Shown here one piece after another: positions 47,301 to 55,985 of a DNA stretch of 64,000 nucleotides. Under the pieces are notes generated by a model. The model had not been told where the DNA came from, searched no databases, and was given only the letters and a program-made list of their open reading frames with translations. Position numbers and translations under genes: made by a program. Positions within the stretch are counted from its first letter, which is position 1. Every line of letters begins with the position of its first letter. The DNA comes from Lachnospiraceae bacterium. GTDB lineage: Bacteria > Bacillota > Clostridia > Lachnospirales > Lachnospiraceae. The stretch is taken from assembly GCA_017448245.1 (NCBI GenBank), contig JAFSLV010000020.1:50544-114543 (forward strand). Reading direction: 5' to 3'.

Positions 47301-47776
47301 AAAAATTTGACTTTGTTTCGATGGTCTCCGACATCATCGAAGAAACGGGATTCCCGGCGGATCATCTGTGTCTGGAGGTAACGGAGAGTTGCCGCGTGCT
47401 CGATACGGAGATGCTGATCGGCATTATCCAGTCCTTAAAGGCAATCGGTGTCCGGTTTGCGCTGGATGATTTCGGCACCGGATTTTCCTCTCTTTCGGTG
47501 CTGCGCCAGATCCGCTTCGACATCGTCAAAATCGACCGGCAGTTTATCACGGACATTGAACGATCGGAGCAGCCGGAAAACACGATCCGCGCGATCGCTT
47601 TGCTTGCACAAAACTACGGGGCGGCCGTCTGTGTCGAGGGCGTGGAAACCATCGAAGCAAGAGACCGTCTGCGCGCGCATCCGATCAAGACATTCCAGGG
47701 GTATCTGTTTGCCAAACCTGAGCGGATCGAGGTGCTGCTCGAGGATGAGGCAATAGACAACGGGTTTGAAATTTAG
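44315..47776 (+). CDS. GGDEF-PAS-GGDEF-EAL membrane sensor protein
   Basis: A 1153-residue protein. The N-terminal 400 residues repeat the anchor, extracytoplasmic sensor and multi-helix block of its neighbour. Then come a canonical GGDEF domain (RMGGDEFCVIM, near residue 490), a PAS-like domain (about 605-725), a second GGDEF domain with degenerate signature (YRMDGARFAVV), and a C-terminal EAL domain. The EAL domain keeps its metal and catalytic residues: EALLRW, NVNLSYSQ, EVTES, DDFGTGFSSL, KIDRQF, VEGVE and QGYLFAKP. It should therefore both make and degrade cyclic-di-GMP. No RxxD site at the first GGDEF. Coupled to the preceding cyclase gene. Confidence 0.93.
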   Translation: MTRRSRNRSIMLVISIALFITTVSLLYHFVHYRPDYPVREFADGWEISYGTTTLSQVSTEALLSIPKEEYENGLAVSLTRILPEEDEEIPSPTLLLDSYYLALRILVDGEEVTSFETEELAEGRFLNAQYFFASLPEDCAGKKLTIEALIDDSGADFYLRPPTFGAHRDLYKMHLARNSYPLAAGLFLTVFGFYFLIVSLFFSVLIPEIRGQVISAILSLTAGVWTLTQFRLTALFMQSAHTTTIEYITYFSFVPIYYVMLFRVHRIRYHAALRNLTIINTVALAIPIILHLTGTVHITRLRIVFYVCCFIMTLIWFYEDIYDLRSGHTDLLNTLQMAGPTLFAIFAWAGATLYLLTDYRRDIPPSFTSRVIFSTGALVFVVTRYMIYLFLLMESRGRRLEFESLTRIANADPLTGLYNRHYLTDRYAYLNESRRDYCLISLDLNHLKYVNDTFGHGKGDALLIGFADILKKSCPEHASCCRMGGDEFCVIMESAGEEQVKTLVARIEAEFSMLDKTEPMIPHSVAAGYAFKHELEEGDAHAVFLLADQRMYTRKQAQKEKEGLTYTDEGQDLLPLTSPHMDEKVSVGKITQEDAPQMDEVRRRRLDALFTAIATASEDVSAFLCDMKFDYSRWGKSVVDFFDLPGEYMFRAEELWEEHIHPEDRVAYHQSIEAIFGGGREGHDMQYRALSKDGKYVAVTSRGVVIKDADGRPEYFAGSIKNHGLQSHIDPVTGLRNQFGFTEDVGELIKSRRELKVLLVGVAQFAQINDVYGYNYGSRVLSKVGRVVLESAGASAEVYRMDGARFAVVSRDYTEEEMAKSYRLMQTRVKGDFTVDGKRQNLVLNGGLLTIDNFRTNTTTVMSCLNFAINESANKKNGDLVIFKNEMTDETRQTLEMLNVIRGCIIDHFRGFYLCYQYLVDAKTEAVTGAEALLRWQDDFYGNVPPGRYVPVLEQDPLFPELGTWILRQAMNDGNRFMKVYPDFVMNVNLSYSQLEKFDFVSMVSDIIEETGFPADHLCLEVTESCRVLDTEMLIGIIQSLKAIGVRFALDDFGTGFSSLSVLRQIRFDIVKIDRQFITDIERSEQPENTIRAIALLAQNYGAAVCVEGVETIEARDRLRAHPIKTFQGYLFAKPERIEVLLEDEAIDNGFEI

Positions 47777-47820
47777 TACAATTTGATAGCATAAGTCAAC
47801 TGCTAAAGAGGTGAAAACCC

Positions 47821-49335
47821 ATGCGGACAGCAGGCATTTTATTACCGATCTTTTCTCTGCCAGGAGACTTCGGCATCGGAGGGATATCCCGGGATGCGTA
47901 TCAATTTGTGGACTTTTTGCACGAAGCGGGGCAGGGCGTCTGGCAGGTACTGCCCATAGGGCCGACCGGCTTTAAGGACAGCCCCTATCAGCCCGTAAGC
48001 GCCTTTGCCGGCAATCCGCTGCTGATATCCCTGAAGGATCTGATCGATGAAGGGCTTCTGTCCTGGGACGAGGTCAATGAGCATTCCTTTGGAGACAATG
48101 AGGACCGCGTGGATTACAGTGCCGTCTGCAAGGCACACCCCGCCCTTTTGCGAACGGCCTGTACGCATTTTGTGGAACAGGGCGGCAGGCAGCAGGGGGA
48201 ATATACGGGATTTGTCAAAAAAGCGGCATCGTGGCTGCCGGATTATGCCATGTATATGGCACTGAAGGACATGCACGACGGCAAAAGCTGGGACCAATGG
48301 GATGACGCGTATCGTGTCCGCAACCGCGAGGCGATTGCCAAAGCGGAGATCTCCCTGGAAAACGCAATCGCCTACTATTACTTTGAGCAGTTTGTGTTCC
48401 ACAAGCAGTGGAGTGCGCTGAAAAAATATGCCGCCTCCAGAAACGTGCATATCCTCGGGGACGTTCCCTTCTATGTGGCCTACGATTCGGCGGATGTCTG
48501 GGCGCATCCGGAGGTATTCAAACTCGATGCCGACTTTAAGCCGATCGTCATCGCGGGATGTCCGCCCGACGCCTTCAGTACTACGGGCCAGCGCTGGGGC
48601 AACCCGGTCTATGACTGGAAGGCGATGAAAAAGGATGAGTATGACTGGTGGATGCAGCGCCTGCGCCGCAATTTTGACTGGTTTGACATGCTGCGCATCG
48701 ATCATTTTCACGGATTTGCCGAGTATTACGAGATTCCCTACCGCGAGGAAACCGCGGAAAACGGGATCATGATGCGCGGCCCCGGCATGGATTTCATCGG
48801 CAGGGTCAGGGAACACTACGGAACGGAGCGTATCATCGCGGAGGATCTCGGCACACAGACGGCAGTGAATGAGAAACTGCTGAAGGAAAGCGGTTTTCCC
48901 GGCATGCGGGTATTGCAATACGGATTTACCAGCTGGGAGAGCATCTATCTGACCCATCGTCATGAAAAAAACAGCGTGGTCTATACCGGGACGCACGACA
49001 ATACGACCGCACGCGCCTGGGTGGAATCGATTTCGGACGGGGAGAGAGAATTTGCACGCGCCTACCTCAACTCCGTGCACACGGATTACGGACAGTTTAC
49101 CTGGGATTTTATCCGCGAGGCCTATCGGTCGGTTGCGGATCTGGCGATTGTGCCGATCCAGGATTATCTGGTGCTCAATGCGGATACCCGAATCAACAAT
49201 CCCGGCACGGACAGCGGCAACTGGAGTGTAAGGATCAGACCCGGCTCTTTTTCCGGGGCGCTGTGCGCCTCCATCCGGAGACTCTCGGAGATCTACGGAC
49301 GCATTCCGAAGGATAAACAGACGTCCGCGACATAA
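47821..49335 (+). CDS. malQ: 4-alpha-glucanotransferase (amylomaltase, GH77)
   Basis: Transfers alpha-1,4-glucan chains in maltodextrin or glycogen metabolism. The 504 residues match the family. It opens TAGILLPIFSLPGDFGIG and shows WQVLPIGPTGFKDSPYQ, the nucleophile region MLRIDHFHGF, the acid/base AEDLGTQT and GTHDNTTARAW. AGAGGTG lies 8 bases before the ATG. No other glycogen genes are adjacent, so it is a single gene between the signalling pair and the MoxR operon. Confidence 0.95.
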   Translation: MRTAGILLPIFSLPGDFGIGGISRDAYQFVDFLHEAGQGVWQVLPIGPTGFKDSPYQPVSAFAGNPLLISLKDLIDEGLLSWDEVNEHSFGDNEDRVDYSAVCKAHPALLRTACTHFVEQGGRQQGEYTGFVKKAASWLPDYAMYMALKDMHDGKSWDQWDDAYRVRNREAIAKAEISLENAIAYYYFEQFVFHKQWSALKKYAASRNVHILGDVPFYVAYDSADVWAHPEVFKLDADFKPIVIAGCPPDAFSTTGQRWGNPVYDWKAMKKDEYDWWMQRLRRNFDWFDMLRIDHFHGFAEYYEIPYREETAENGIMMRGPGMDFIGRVREHYGTERIIAEDLGTQTAVNEKLLKESGFPGMRVLQYGFTSWESIYLTHRHEKNSVVYTGTHDNTTARAWVESISDGEREFARAYLNSVHTDYGQFTWDFIREAYRSVADLAIVPIQDYLVLNADTRINNPGTDSGNWSVRIRPGSFSGALCASIRRLSEIYGRIPKDKQTSAT

Positions 49336-49355
49336 AAGAAAGAAGGAAAGACACC

Positions 49356-50357
49356 ATGGACGAAAATAACCGCTCCGACATCACACCGGAGGAATTTGCC
49401 GCCTCACAGGAAATCCTCCAAAAGCTCTCTTCGTACTATGACGCCCGGATGGTCGGACAGCAGAATCTCAAATTTGTACTGTCCGCCGCCATTCTTGCGG
49501 ACGGACACATCCTTCTGGAATCCGTTCCGGGGCTCGCCAAAACCACGGCCGCCAAGACCATTGCCGATGCGATCGGCGGCAAATTTTCGAGGATCCAGTG
49601 CACGCCGGATCTTTTGCCTGGAGATATCATCGGTACGCAGATTTACAATCAGCAAACCGGCAATTTTGACACGATCTTAGGCCCCGTTTTTGCCAACTTT
49701 GTGCTGCTTGACGAGGTCAACCGCTCGAGCGCCAAGACGCAGTCGGCCATGCTCGAGGCCATGCAGGAAAGGCAGGTGACGATCGGAGGCGTAACACACC
49801 GGATGCCGGAGGATATCTTCATCGTGATTGCCACGCAGAATCCGATCGAGCAGGAAGGCACCTATCCCTTGTCGGAGGCACAGACAGACCGCTTCATGCT
49901 CAAGGAAAAAATCGACTATCCGTCCGCGGAGGACGAGGTCGAGATTCTAAACCGCACGGAAACCGGCGCCATCGTCAGAAAGGAACCGCCGGTGATCGGA
50001 ATTGCCGATATCGACCGCATGCAAAAGATCACCGCCCGTGTCTATATCGACGAAGCGGTCAAGCGTTATATTTCTTATATTGTAGATGCCACAAGACGTG
50101 CGGACCGGGTATTACCCGAGGAGCTGTCCCGCTATGTGCGCATGGGCGCTTCGCCCCGCGCTTCCATCGCATTTATGCGTGTGGCCAAGGCGGTGGCGCT
50201 TTTGTACGGGCGCACCTACGTCACCCCCGACGATGTCAAGATTCTGCGACACCAGATTCTCAGACACCGGATTTCTTTAAGTTATGCGGCAGTGGCGGAT
50301 CGCGTGAGCGTGGAAACCGTGATCGACCGTCTGGTCGGCGCGGTCAGAACCCCCTGA
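49356..50357 (+). CDS. MoxR-family AAA+ ATPase
   Basis: A 333-residue AAA+ ATPase. It has the MoxR form of Walker A (VPGLAKTTAAKT, about residues 63-74), Walker B with LLDEVNRSSAKTQSAMLEAMQERQV, and the ATQNPIEQEGTYPLSEAQTDRF segment. MoxR proteins act with VWA proteins as chaperone-like systems that mature or activate partner complexes. It heads a tight operon with DUF58, a small membrane protein, two VWA proteins, a TPR protein and a K+ channel. A ribosome site (AAAGAAGGAAAG) precedes the ATG. Confidence 0.92.
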   Translation: MDENNRSDITPEEFAASQEILQKLSSYYDARMVGQQNLKFVLSAAILADGHILLESVPGLAKTTAAKTIADAIGGKFSRIQCTPDLLPGDIIGTQIYNQQTGNFDTILGPVFANFVLLDEVNRSSAKTQSAMLEAMQERQVTIGGVTHRMPEDIFIVIATQNPIEQEGTYPLSEAQTDRFMLKEKIDYPSAEDEVEILNRTETGAIVRKEPPVIGIADIDRMQKITARVYIDEAVKRYISYIVDATRRADRVLPEELSRYVRMGASPRASIAFMRVAKAVALLYGRTYVTPDDVKILRHQILRHRISLSYAAVADRVSVETVIDRLVGAVRTP

Positions 50358-50362
50358 ACAAC

Positions 50363-51247
50363 ATGGACGCGCACCGGATCGACATCGATTTTGAATATCT
50401 TTCGCAGATCCGCACGGCATTTGCGCTGCATACCGGACGGAAGACCTCCAATATTCTCGAGGGAGATTTCCGCTCGGTGTACCGTGGCCGCAGCATGGAG
50501 TTTGACGAGTTGTCGGAATACATGCCCGGGGACGAGGTACATGATATCGACTGGAAATCCTCCTCCCGCTCGGGGCAGGTCCTGGTCAGAAGATATGTGG
50601 CGGAGAGAAAGCATCATCTGCTTTTTATCGTGGACAGCGGAGAAAAGATGCGTGCGGATACCTCCGCCGGACAAAGCAAGGAAAGAATCGCCGCGATGAC
50701 CTTCGGGACGGCCGCTTATCTGGCGGACCGTAACGGTGCGGATTTTGCGCTTCTGCAACCGGAAGAGGACACGATGCAATTGTCGCTTTTCAGGGCCGGC
50801 ATGCCGCATCTGGAAAAACTGCTGACGCAGTGCGTCTCAAAACTGGGGACGGAGAGCACGTATGATGCGGCGAAGCTTCTGCAATTTGCCGCGGATCAGA
50901 TCAGAAAACGCATGATCATTTTTCTGATCACGGATTTTGACGGTCTCTACCGGCTCGACGAATCCCTGATCGGCAGGGTCACGGAAAGAAACGATCTGCT
51001 GATTGTCAACATCGAGGATGCGTATCTGACGGACCACATGGCGTATGATGCCGCAGACCGCTGCTATGCGGACACAAGGATCGTCAACAGTGCCGCACTG
51101 CGCAGGGCGGAGATCGACCGGCGTAACCGGATACAGTCCTTTGCGGATAACCTTTTCCGCAGGGCAAGGGTGCAAAGCACAACCATCGCCAAAGAAGAAG
51201 AGATTACAGATCGTGTGATCGGTCTTTTTCGGGACCGGACACCGTAG
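50363..51247 (+). CDS. DUF58 protein (MoxR partner)
   Basis: A 294-residue protein of the DUF58 family, the usual companion of MoxR ATPases. The diagnostic segment is visible: YRGRSMEFDELSEYMPGDEVHDIDWKSSSRSGQVLVRRYVAERKHHLLFIVDSGEKM (about residues 38-93). The C-terminal half is a VWA-like domain with a degenerate metal site (DSGEK). It starts 5 bases after the MoxR stop. Confidence 0.88.
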   Translation: MDAHRIDIDFEYLSQIRTAFALHTGRKTSNILEGDFRSVYRGRSMEFDELSEYMPGDEVHDIDWKSSSRSGQVLVRRYVAERKHHLLFIVDSGEKMRADTSAGQSKERIAAMTFGTAAYLADRNGADFALLQPEEDTMQLSLFRAGMPHLEKLLTQCVSKLGTESTYDAAKLLQFAADQIRKRMIIFLITDFDGLYRLDESLIGRVTERNDLLIVNIEDAYLTDHMAYDAADRCYADTRIVNSAALRRAEIDRRNRIQSFADNLFRRARVQSTTIAKEEEITDRVIGLFRDRTP

Positions 51248-51256
51248 GAACACCGG

Positions 51257-51742
51257 ATGGAAGTCGAATTCAGCGTCGGATTGCATGATCCGTTTTCATA
51301 CAGCCTGATTTATTTTCTGATCGCTGTCGTCGTCATGGCGGGAGCGGCGTTTTTGTTCAGTATGTTTTACTGGCGCTACCGCCTCCTTCGTGCGCGTTAT
51401 GCGCAGGGCAGGCAGGTCGTCAAACCGCCGAAGGTGGTGTTGCCGGTAATCCGGCACAAATACCGCAGACAGCTCTTCCGACTGCAGAGCGCCATGCAGA
51501 CAGAAAGCGTGGAGACACGCGTGGCCTATCAGGAACTGTCCCGCATCGTCCGTGCGTTTGTCCATGAGGCAACCGGGCTCGACGTACGCAACGAAACGCT
51601 CTCGGAGATAGAATTGCTGCACATACCGGGGCTGAGCGCTTTGGTAAAAGAGTATTACGGACCGGAGTTTTCCGCGTACGGAGCGGGAAATCCCGCGGAG
51701 GCCTGCGCACGTACGGCACAGGTGATCGATACATGGAGATGA
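51257..51742 (+). CDS. Small membrane protein of the MoxR operon (DUF4381-like)
   Basis: A 161-residue protein with one membrane helix near residues 17-38 and a cytoplasmic tail containing LSRIVRAFVHEATGLDVRNETLSEIELLHIPG, which resembles the DUF4381-type components of Bat/MoxR operons. Identity is tentative; position between DUF58 and VWA genes supports it. Its end overlaps the next gene by 10 bases. Confidence 0.65.
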   Translation: MEVEFSVGLHDPFSYSLIYFLIAVVVMAGAAFLFSMFYWRYRLLRARYAQGRQVVKPPKVVLPVIRHKYRRQLFRLQSAMQTESVETRVAYQELSRIVRAFVHEATGLDVRNETLSEIELLHIPGLSALVKEYYGPEFSAYGAGNPAEACARTAQVIDTWR

Positions 51743-52719
51743 TCTTTCAGACAAAGGATATATGGACCCGTCCGATTCTGCCCGTCTGGGCGGTGGGCAC
51801 AGTGCTTGCCGTATGCTTTTTCTGTTTTGTCACCTCCTGCATACTCCGGGGCGGCAGGGGAAAAGAGATGGTCTTCAAGTCCATCAGGATTCTTGTGGCG
51901 CTGATTCTGGTATTTATCATCAATCTGCGCCCGATGCATGCCGGAGACCAGGCGGACCTGGAGACGAGAAATCTGGACATCCTGTTCGTGGTGGATACGA
52001 CGATCAGCATGTGGGCGCAGGATTATAACGGAACACAGGAGAGGATCGAGGGCGTCAAAGCCGACTGCGCCTATATCATGGAGCAGCTCGCGGGTGCCAA
52101 TTTTGCACTGATCCGATTTGACAACCGGGCACAGATCCTTACCCCGTTTACGCAGGATGTGCGCAACGTCACGGATGCGTTTGATACCATCCGCTCTCCC
52201 GACCGGGATTATGCGCTCGGGAGCGATTTGTCCGCACCTTATTCCAAAATGGAAGAACTGTTACGATCTTCCGAACAGAAGGAGGACCGGCGCACCATTC
52301 TCTTCTTTGTGAGCGACGGGGAGATCACGAACGGTGCGGTCCTGACGCCCTATACCGGCCTTGCGCATTATCTTGACAGCGGCGCGGTCCTCGGATACGG
52401 TACCGCGGAAGGCGGAAGAATGCGCGAATCCGGTTATACTTCCTATGTGTATGATGCCGGGACCGGCCAGGCCGCCGTATCAAAAATCGACGAGAACAAC
52501 CTCAGACAGATCGCCAAAGATCTCGGAATCGATTATCTGTATATGGATCGACCGGACAGGGTGGATGCGGTGATAGCTTACGCCAGACAGATTGCCAGGA
52601 CCACCGTGTCGGAGGCCAAAATCGAGACCTTTGACGATACATATTTTTACTATGCCGCTCCGTTGCTTTGTATTCTGCTCTTCCTTCTGGTGCGGCAGGT
52701 GACGAAAAGAAAGTTGTGA
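51733..52719 (+). CDS. VWA-domain membrane protein (BatA-like)
   Basis: A 328-residue protein with membrane helices near residues 14-34 and 45-62, a VWA domain facing outside and a C-terminal helix (about 300-320). The MIDAS metal site reads DTTIS where DxSxS is usual, a conservative change. FDNRAQ and FFVSDGE mark the later strands. It starts inside the previous gene, so it is coupled. Together with the next gene it makes the BatA/BatB pair. Confidence 0.85.
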   Translation: MEMIFQTKDIWTRPILPVWAVGTVLAVCFFCFVTSCILRGGRGKEMVFKSIRILVALILVFIINLRPMHAGDQADLETRNLDILFVVDTTISMWAQDYNGTQERIEGVKADCAYIMEQLAGANFALIRFDNRAQILTPFTQDVRNVTDAFDTIRSPDRDYALGSDLSAPYSKMEELLRSSEQKEDRRTILFFVSDGEITNGAVLTPYTGLAHYLDSGAVLGYGTAEGGRMRESGYTSYVYDAGTGQAAVSKIDENNLRQIAKDLGIDYLYMDRPDRVDAVIAYARQIARTTVSEAKIETFDDTYFYYAAPLLCILLFLLVRQVTKRKL

Positions 52720-52723
52720 GAAC

Positions 52724-53887
52724 ATGAGAGGATTATTATTCAGATATCCTATGCTTCTTCTGATCGGCATCCCGGTCTTTCTGGTGCTGTATATTCTTCT
52801 GCGCGTTTTACGAAAGGACAGCGCGTTTAAGAAGGGCGTGAAGGTGGCAAATACGGCGTATCTGAAGGAACTTGCGATATACAAAAGAGGCGCCATGCTG
52901 CATAAGGTGACCAGCATCCTGACGGAAATCTTTCTGATCACGGCGATTATTTCTGTCCTTTTGCTGCTCGCAAGACCGTATAAAACCGAGACCATCAACC
53001 AGGGCGTACGAAAGAGAGACATCTTTCTTTGCATGGATAACGGCATCTATCTGGACACGCTCAATGAGGAACTGCTGGACGCGCTGATCGATGTGGTGCG
53101 GGGGCTCGAGGGAGACCGCTTCGGGGTGTCGATCTATTGCTCGGCAACGCTTTTGTATGTTCCGATGACGGACGACTATGAATACGTCATTCAAAAACTC
53201 GAGGACCTGAAGGAGTATTTTACGCTGTTGGTCAAACTTGATCAGGAATACGGCGCATACGGTTACATTCTCCCGGATGCGCTGCCGGATCATATGAAGG
53301 ATGATTATGAAAGGGATTACGCGCGGTACGAGGATCTGCATGCGGAGATCACGGTGCCGACGTACCTTAATGCCTATCAAAAGGGATATTTTCTCGTGGG
53401 CGACGGACTGGCCAGCTGTATGTACAGTTTTCCGAAATTCGGCGCGGAGGACCGCAGCCGCGTTATCCTTTTGTCCACGGAAAATACCAACGACATCCAT
53501 GCCAATCCGCTGGTCGAGTTGAAGGAAGCCTGCGAGCTGTGCAAAAAAAACAAGGTAACGGTATTCGGGCTCTTCCGGGGGGAAAAGGCGTTTGACAATT
53601 CCCTGACCCCCAACAATGTGTTTTTGTCCTCCGTGGAAACGGATATGGACTACGCGGAGGCCAAGGCGGATCTGATCCAAAACATCGATATCACGGGCGG
53701 ACGCGTCTATGAGTATGCCGAGGATATGAGCGTGAGAGAAATTGTGGAGGATATCCAGAAACAGGAAGCGATGCTGGTGGAGGAGATCGTGATCAACAAA
53801 GAGGTCGACCAGCCGGGGATCTTTTCCGTGCTGTTGATGGCCTCGTTGCTGATGGCTGTTGCCTGTGCTGCCGTGCGCGGCGTGTGA
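52724..53887 (+). CDS. VWA-like membrane protein with degenerate metal site (BatB-like)
   Basis: A 387-residue protein with helices near residues 8-25 and 63-82, a VWA-like region, and a C-terminal helix (about 365-385). The strand that should carry DxSxS reads FLCMDNGIYLD, and the later TDG strand is LLSTENT, so metal binding through MIDAS is unlikely. The core fold is still recognisable (VVRGLEGDRFGVSIYCSATLLYVPMTDDYE). It starts 4 bases after the first VWA gene. Confidence 0.8.
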   Translation: MRGLLFRYPMLLLIGIPVFLVLYILLRVLRKDSAFKKGVKVANTAYLKELAIYKRGAMLHKVTSILTEIFLITAIISVLLLLARPYKTETINQGVRKRDIFLCMDNGIYLDTLNEELLDALIDVVRGLEGDRFGVSIYCSATLLYVPMTDDYEYVIQKLEDLKEYFTLLVKLDQEYGAYGYILPDALPDHMKDDYERDYARYEDLHAEITVPTYLNAYQKGYFLVGDGLASCMYSFPKFGAEDRSRVILLSTENTNDIHANPLVELKEACELCKKNKVTVFGLFRGEKAFDNSLTPNNVFLSSVETDMDYAEAKADLIQNIDITGGRVYEYAEDMSVREIVEDIQKQEAMLVEEIVINKEVDQPGIFSVLLMASLLMAVACAAVRGV

Positions 53888-53896
53888 GGAAGGATC

Positions 53897-54706
53897 ATGG
53901 AATCCCAAAAGACAAAAAAGAAGATGCCCAAATCGGAAAAAGCCATTATCGGCGTGATCAGCGTCCTTTGTGCGGTGATCTTTGCCGGCGGTCTTTTCTT
54001 TGCCCTGCGACATGTGATCAATGAGGCCTATAACCTTGCCTACCGCAGGGAGTACTATTTTGACCGTTCCGCGACCACGCACATGCATCCTCTAAAGCCG
54101 GAAGGATGGGTACCGTATTACAATACCGGCAATAACGACTTTCAAAACGGCAGATACCAGTCCGCCGTGGACAATTACATGATGGCCTTGGAGGAAATCC
54201 CGCCACACGAAGAAACGACATATACGCAGGAGGGCGAGGATGCAGAGTGCGAAATCAGAATCAATCTGGCGTTGTCGATGCTGCATATGATTGATTTTGA
54301 AAATCTGCATATCAACGACCGCGAGGAGGTCGACCGGGTGGTGGCAGCCCTGCTTGAGGCAAGGGGAATTCTGACGGCCGAGGATTGTGCGCATCTGGAT
54401 GATCCCAACGGACATAATGCCGACGCGGAACAACTCAAAAAAGAAATCGACGAGATCCTCATGCGCCTGAACAGAAAGCCGCCGACCGGAGGCGGGGGCG
54501 GGGAAGAAGACAATCCCAGCCAGTCCCCGTCCGAGGGGGAGGAGGAAGACGACCTCACCAGAAGAGAACGGGAACTCGAGCAGCGACTCAATGACGAGAT
54601 GAGTGACGCAAGGGAAGAGCAGATGGAATCACAGCGCAGGCGCGAAAGGGAAAGTGCCGGAGACGGTTACGGCGGTTACGGTAATCCGGAGGTGCAGTCG
54701 TGGTAA
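53897..54706 (+). CDS. TPR-containing membrane protein (BatC-like) with charged tail
   Basis: A 269-residue protein. A membrane helix (about 16-38) is followed by a TPR-like segment (YYNTGNNDFQNGRYQSAVDNYMMALEEIP, about 78-106) and a helical region. From about residue 195 the tail is low-complexity: a Gly run, an acidic stretch, then a Glu/Arg-rich coiled coil. This layout matches BatC of MoxR-Bat operons. Its last codons overlap the K+ channel gene by 7 bases, and its GGAGG provides that gene's ribosome site. Confidence 0.8.
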   Translation: MESQKTKKKMPKSEKAIIGVISVLCAVIFAGGLFFALRHVINEAYNLAYRREYYFDRSATTHMHPLKPEGWVPYYNTGNNDFQNGRYQSAVDNYMMALEEIPPHEETTYTQEGEDAECEIRINLALSMLHMIDFENLHINDREEVDRVVAALLEARGILTAEDCAHLDDPNGHNADAEQLKKEIDEILMRLNRKPPTGGGGGEEDNPSQSPSEGEEEDDLTRRERELEQRLNDEMSDAREEQMESQRRRERESAGDGYGGYGNPEVQSW

Positions 54707-55878
54707 AACGACTCGAACGGCTGTATGAAATCGTGGAAGTCGGCGCATCGGATGATGTGGTAAGCCGCTGTTATGACTTTCTGGGTGTGACCTGTATCCT
54801 TCTCAATCTCCTTGTCAGCATCCTTTTCACCTTTGACGGAATCCGCGCACAGGCGGAAACGCCGCTTTCCGTCATGGAACTGGTAACGGTACTCTTTTTT
54901 GCGGCGGATTATGTGCTGCGGCTGATCACGGCACGGTTTCTCTATCCGCACCGCACGGCGCAAAAAGCCGCACTTTGTTATATTTTTTCTTTTATGGGCG
55001 TGATCGATCTGTTGTCGTTTCTGCCCTTTTTTCTGCCGGTCTTCTTCCCTGCGGGGGCGGTGGCCTTTCGAATGTTCCGCCTGGTGAGGATCTTAAGGCT
55101 CTTCCGCGTGGGCGCCTATTATGATTCGCTCAATGTCATTACCGAGGTGCTGCGCGCCAAAAAGTCGCAACTTCTGAGCTCGTGCTTCATCATTTTGACA
55201 CTGATGCTTGCGGCAAGCCTTTGCATGTATTCCCTGGAACACGAGGCACAGCCGGAGGTATTTTCCAACGCCTTTTCCGGAATATGGTGGGCGGTTTCGA
55301 CGCTTTTGACCGTCGGATACGGGGATATTTATCCGGTGACCGCGGCGGGCAAGGCATTCAGTATCGTGCTGACCTTTCTGGGCGTAGGACTGGTCGCCAT
55401 TCCGACCGGTATCATTTCCGCCGGCTTTGTTGAGCAATATGCGGCCATCAAGCGGCGGTCGGACTATATCCGGGAAACGGACGTCAATTTTATCAAATTC
55501 CGCCTGCAAAACGGGGATGCCTGGTGCGGTAAAAGGATCCGGGATCTGGGGCTTCCGGAAAGCGCCATCATCGCCGTTGTGCGCAGGGGGACGGAGACGA
55601 TCGTCCCGCGCGGACATCTGCAACTGCTGACAGGAGACAGCGTCGTGCTCGGGGCGGAGCCCTTTAATGACTACCAGGATGTGGAATTAAAGGAAATCGT
55701 TCTGTCCGCACATAATGCCTGGGTAGGAAAGCGGCTAAAAGATCTTGATATTTCGAGACAGACCCTGATTGTCATGGTCCGGCGAGGAGGACAGATCCTG
55801 ACACCGAACGGGTCTCTTTCGTTCAGAGAGGGAGATAAGGTGATTCTTTACAGCAAACAGGATGTGCGGGAGGATTAA
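54700..55878 (+). CDS. Voltage-gated-type K+ channel with TrkA-C domains
   Basis: A 392-residue ion channel. It has six membrane segments including an arginine-bearing S4 (FRMFRLVRILRLFRVGAYYDS, about residues 125-145), a pore with the K+ filter TVGYGD near residue 205, and two C-terminal TrkA-C (RCK_C) domains (about 265-330 and 335-392). TrkA-C domains commonly bind regulatory nucleotides such as cyclic-di-AMP. The GTG start at 54700 lies inside the TPR gene with GGAGG 7 bases ahead, so it is translated as the last gene of the MoxR operon. This links channel and chaperone-like system genetically. Confidence 0.9.
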   Translation: MVKRLERLYEIVEVGASDDVVSRCYDFLGVTCILLNLLVSILFTFDGIRAQAETPLSVMELVTVLFFAADYVLRLITARFLYPHRTAQKAALCYIFSFMGVIDLLSFLPFFLPVFFPAGAVAFRMFRLVRILRLFRVGAYYDSLNVITEVLRAKKSQLLSSCFIILTLMLAASLCMYSLEHEAQPEVFSNAFSGIWWAVSTLLTVGYGDIYPVTAAGKAFSIVLTFLGVGLVAIPTGIISAGFVEQYAAIKRRSDYIRETDVNFIKFRLQNGDAWCGKRIRDLGLPESAIIAVVRRGTETIVPRGHLQLLTGDSVVLGAEPFNDYQDVELKEIVLSAHNAWVGKRLKDLDISRQTLIVMVRRGGQILTPNGSLSFREGDKVILYSKQDVRED

Positions 55879-55902
55879 AAAACTATGAAAAGTCGCGTAA
55901 AA

Positions 55903-55932
55903 TTGGTATTTTTCACATGTTTATGGTAATAT
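55903..55932 (+). promoter_or_regulatory. Putative promoter of the DUF3048 gene
   Basis: TTGGTA (55903-55908), 18-base spacer, TAATAT (55927-55932), about 54 bases before the ATG. Confidence 0.4.
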
Positions 55933-55985
55933 ATTCATGTTGTGCATTTTTATAGAAACGCTGAATAAGGGAGGCATTTGCTAAA

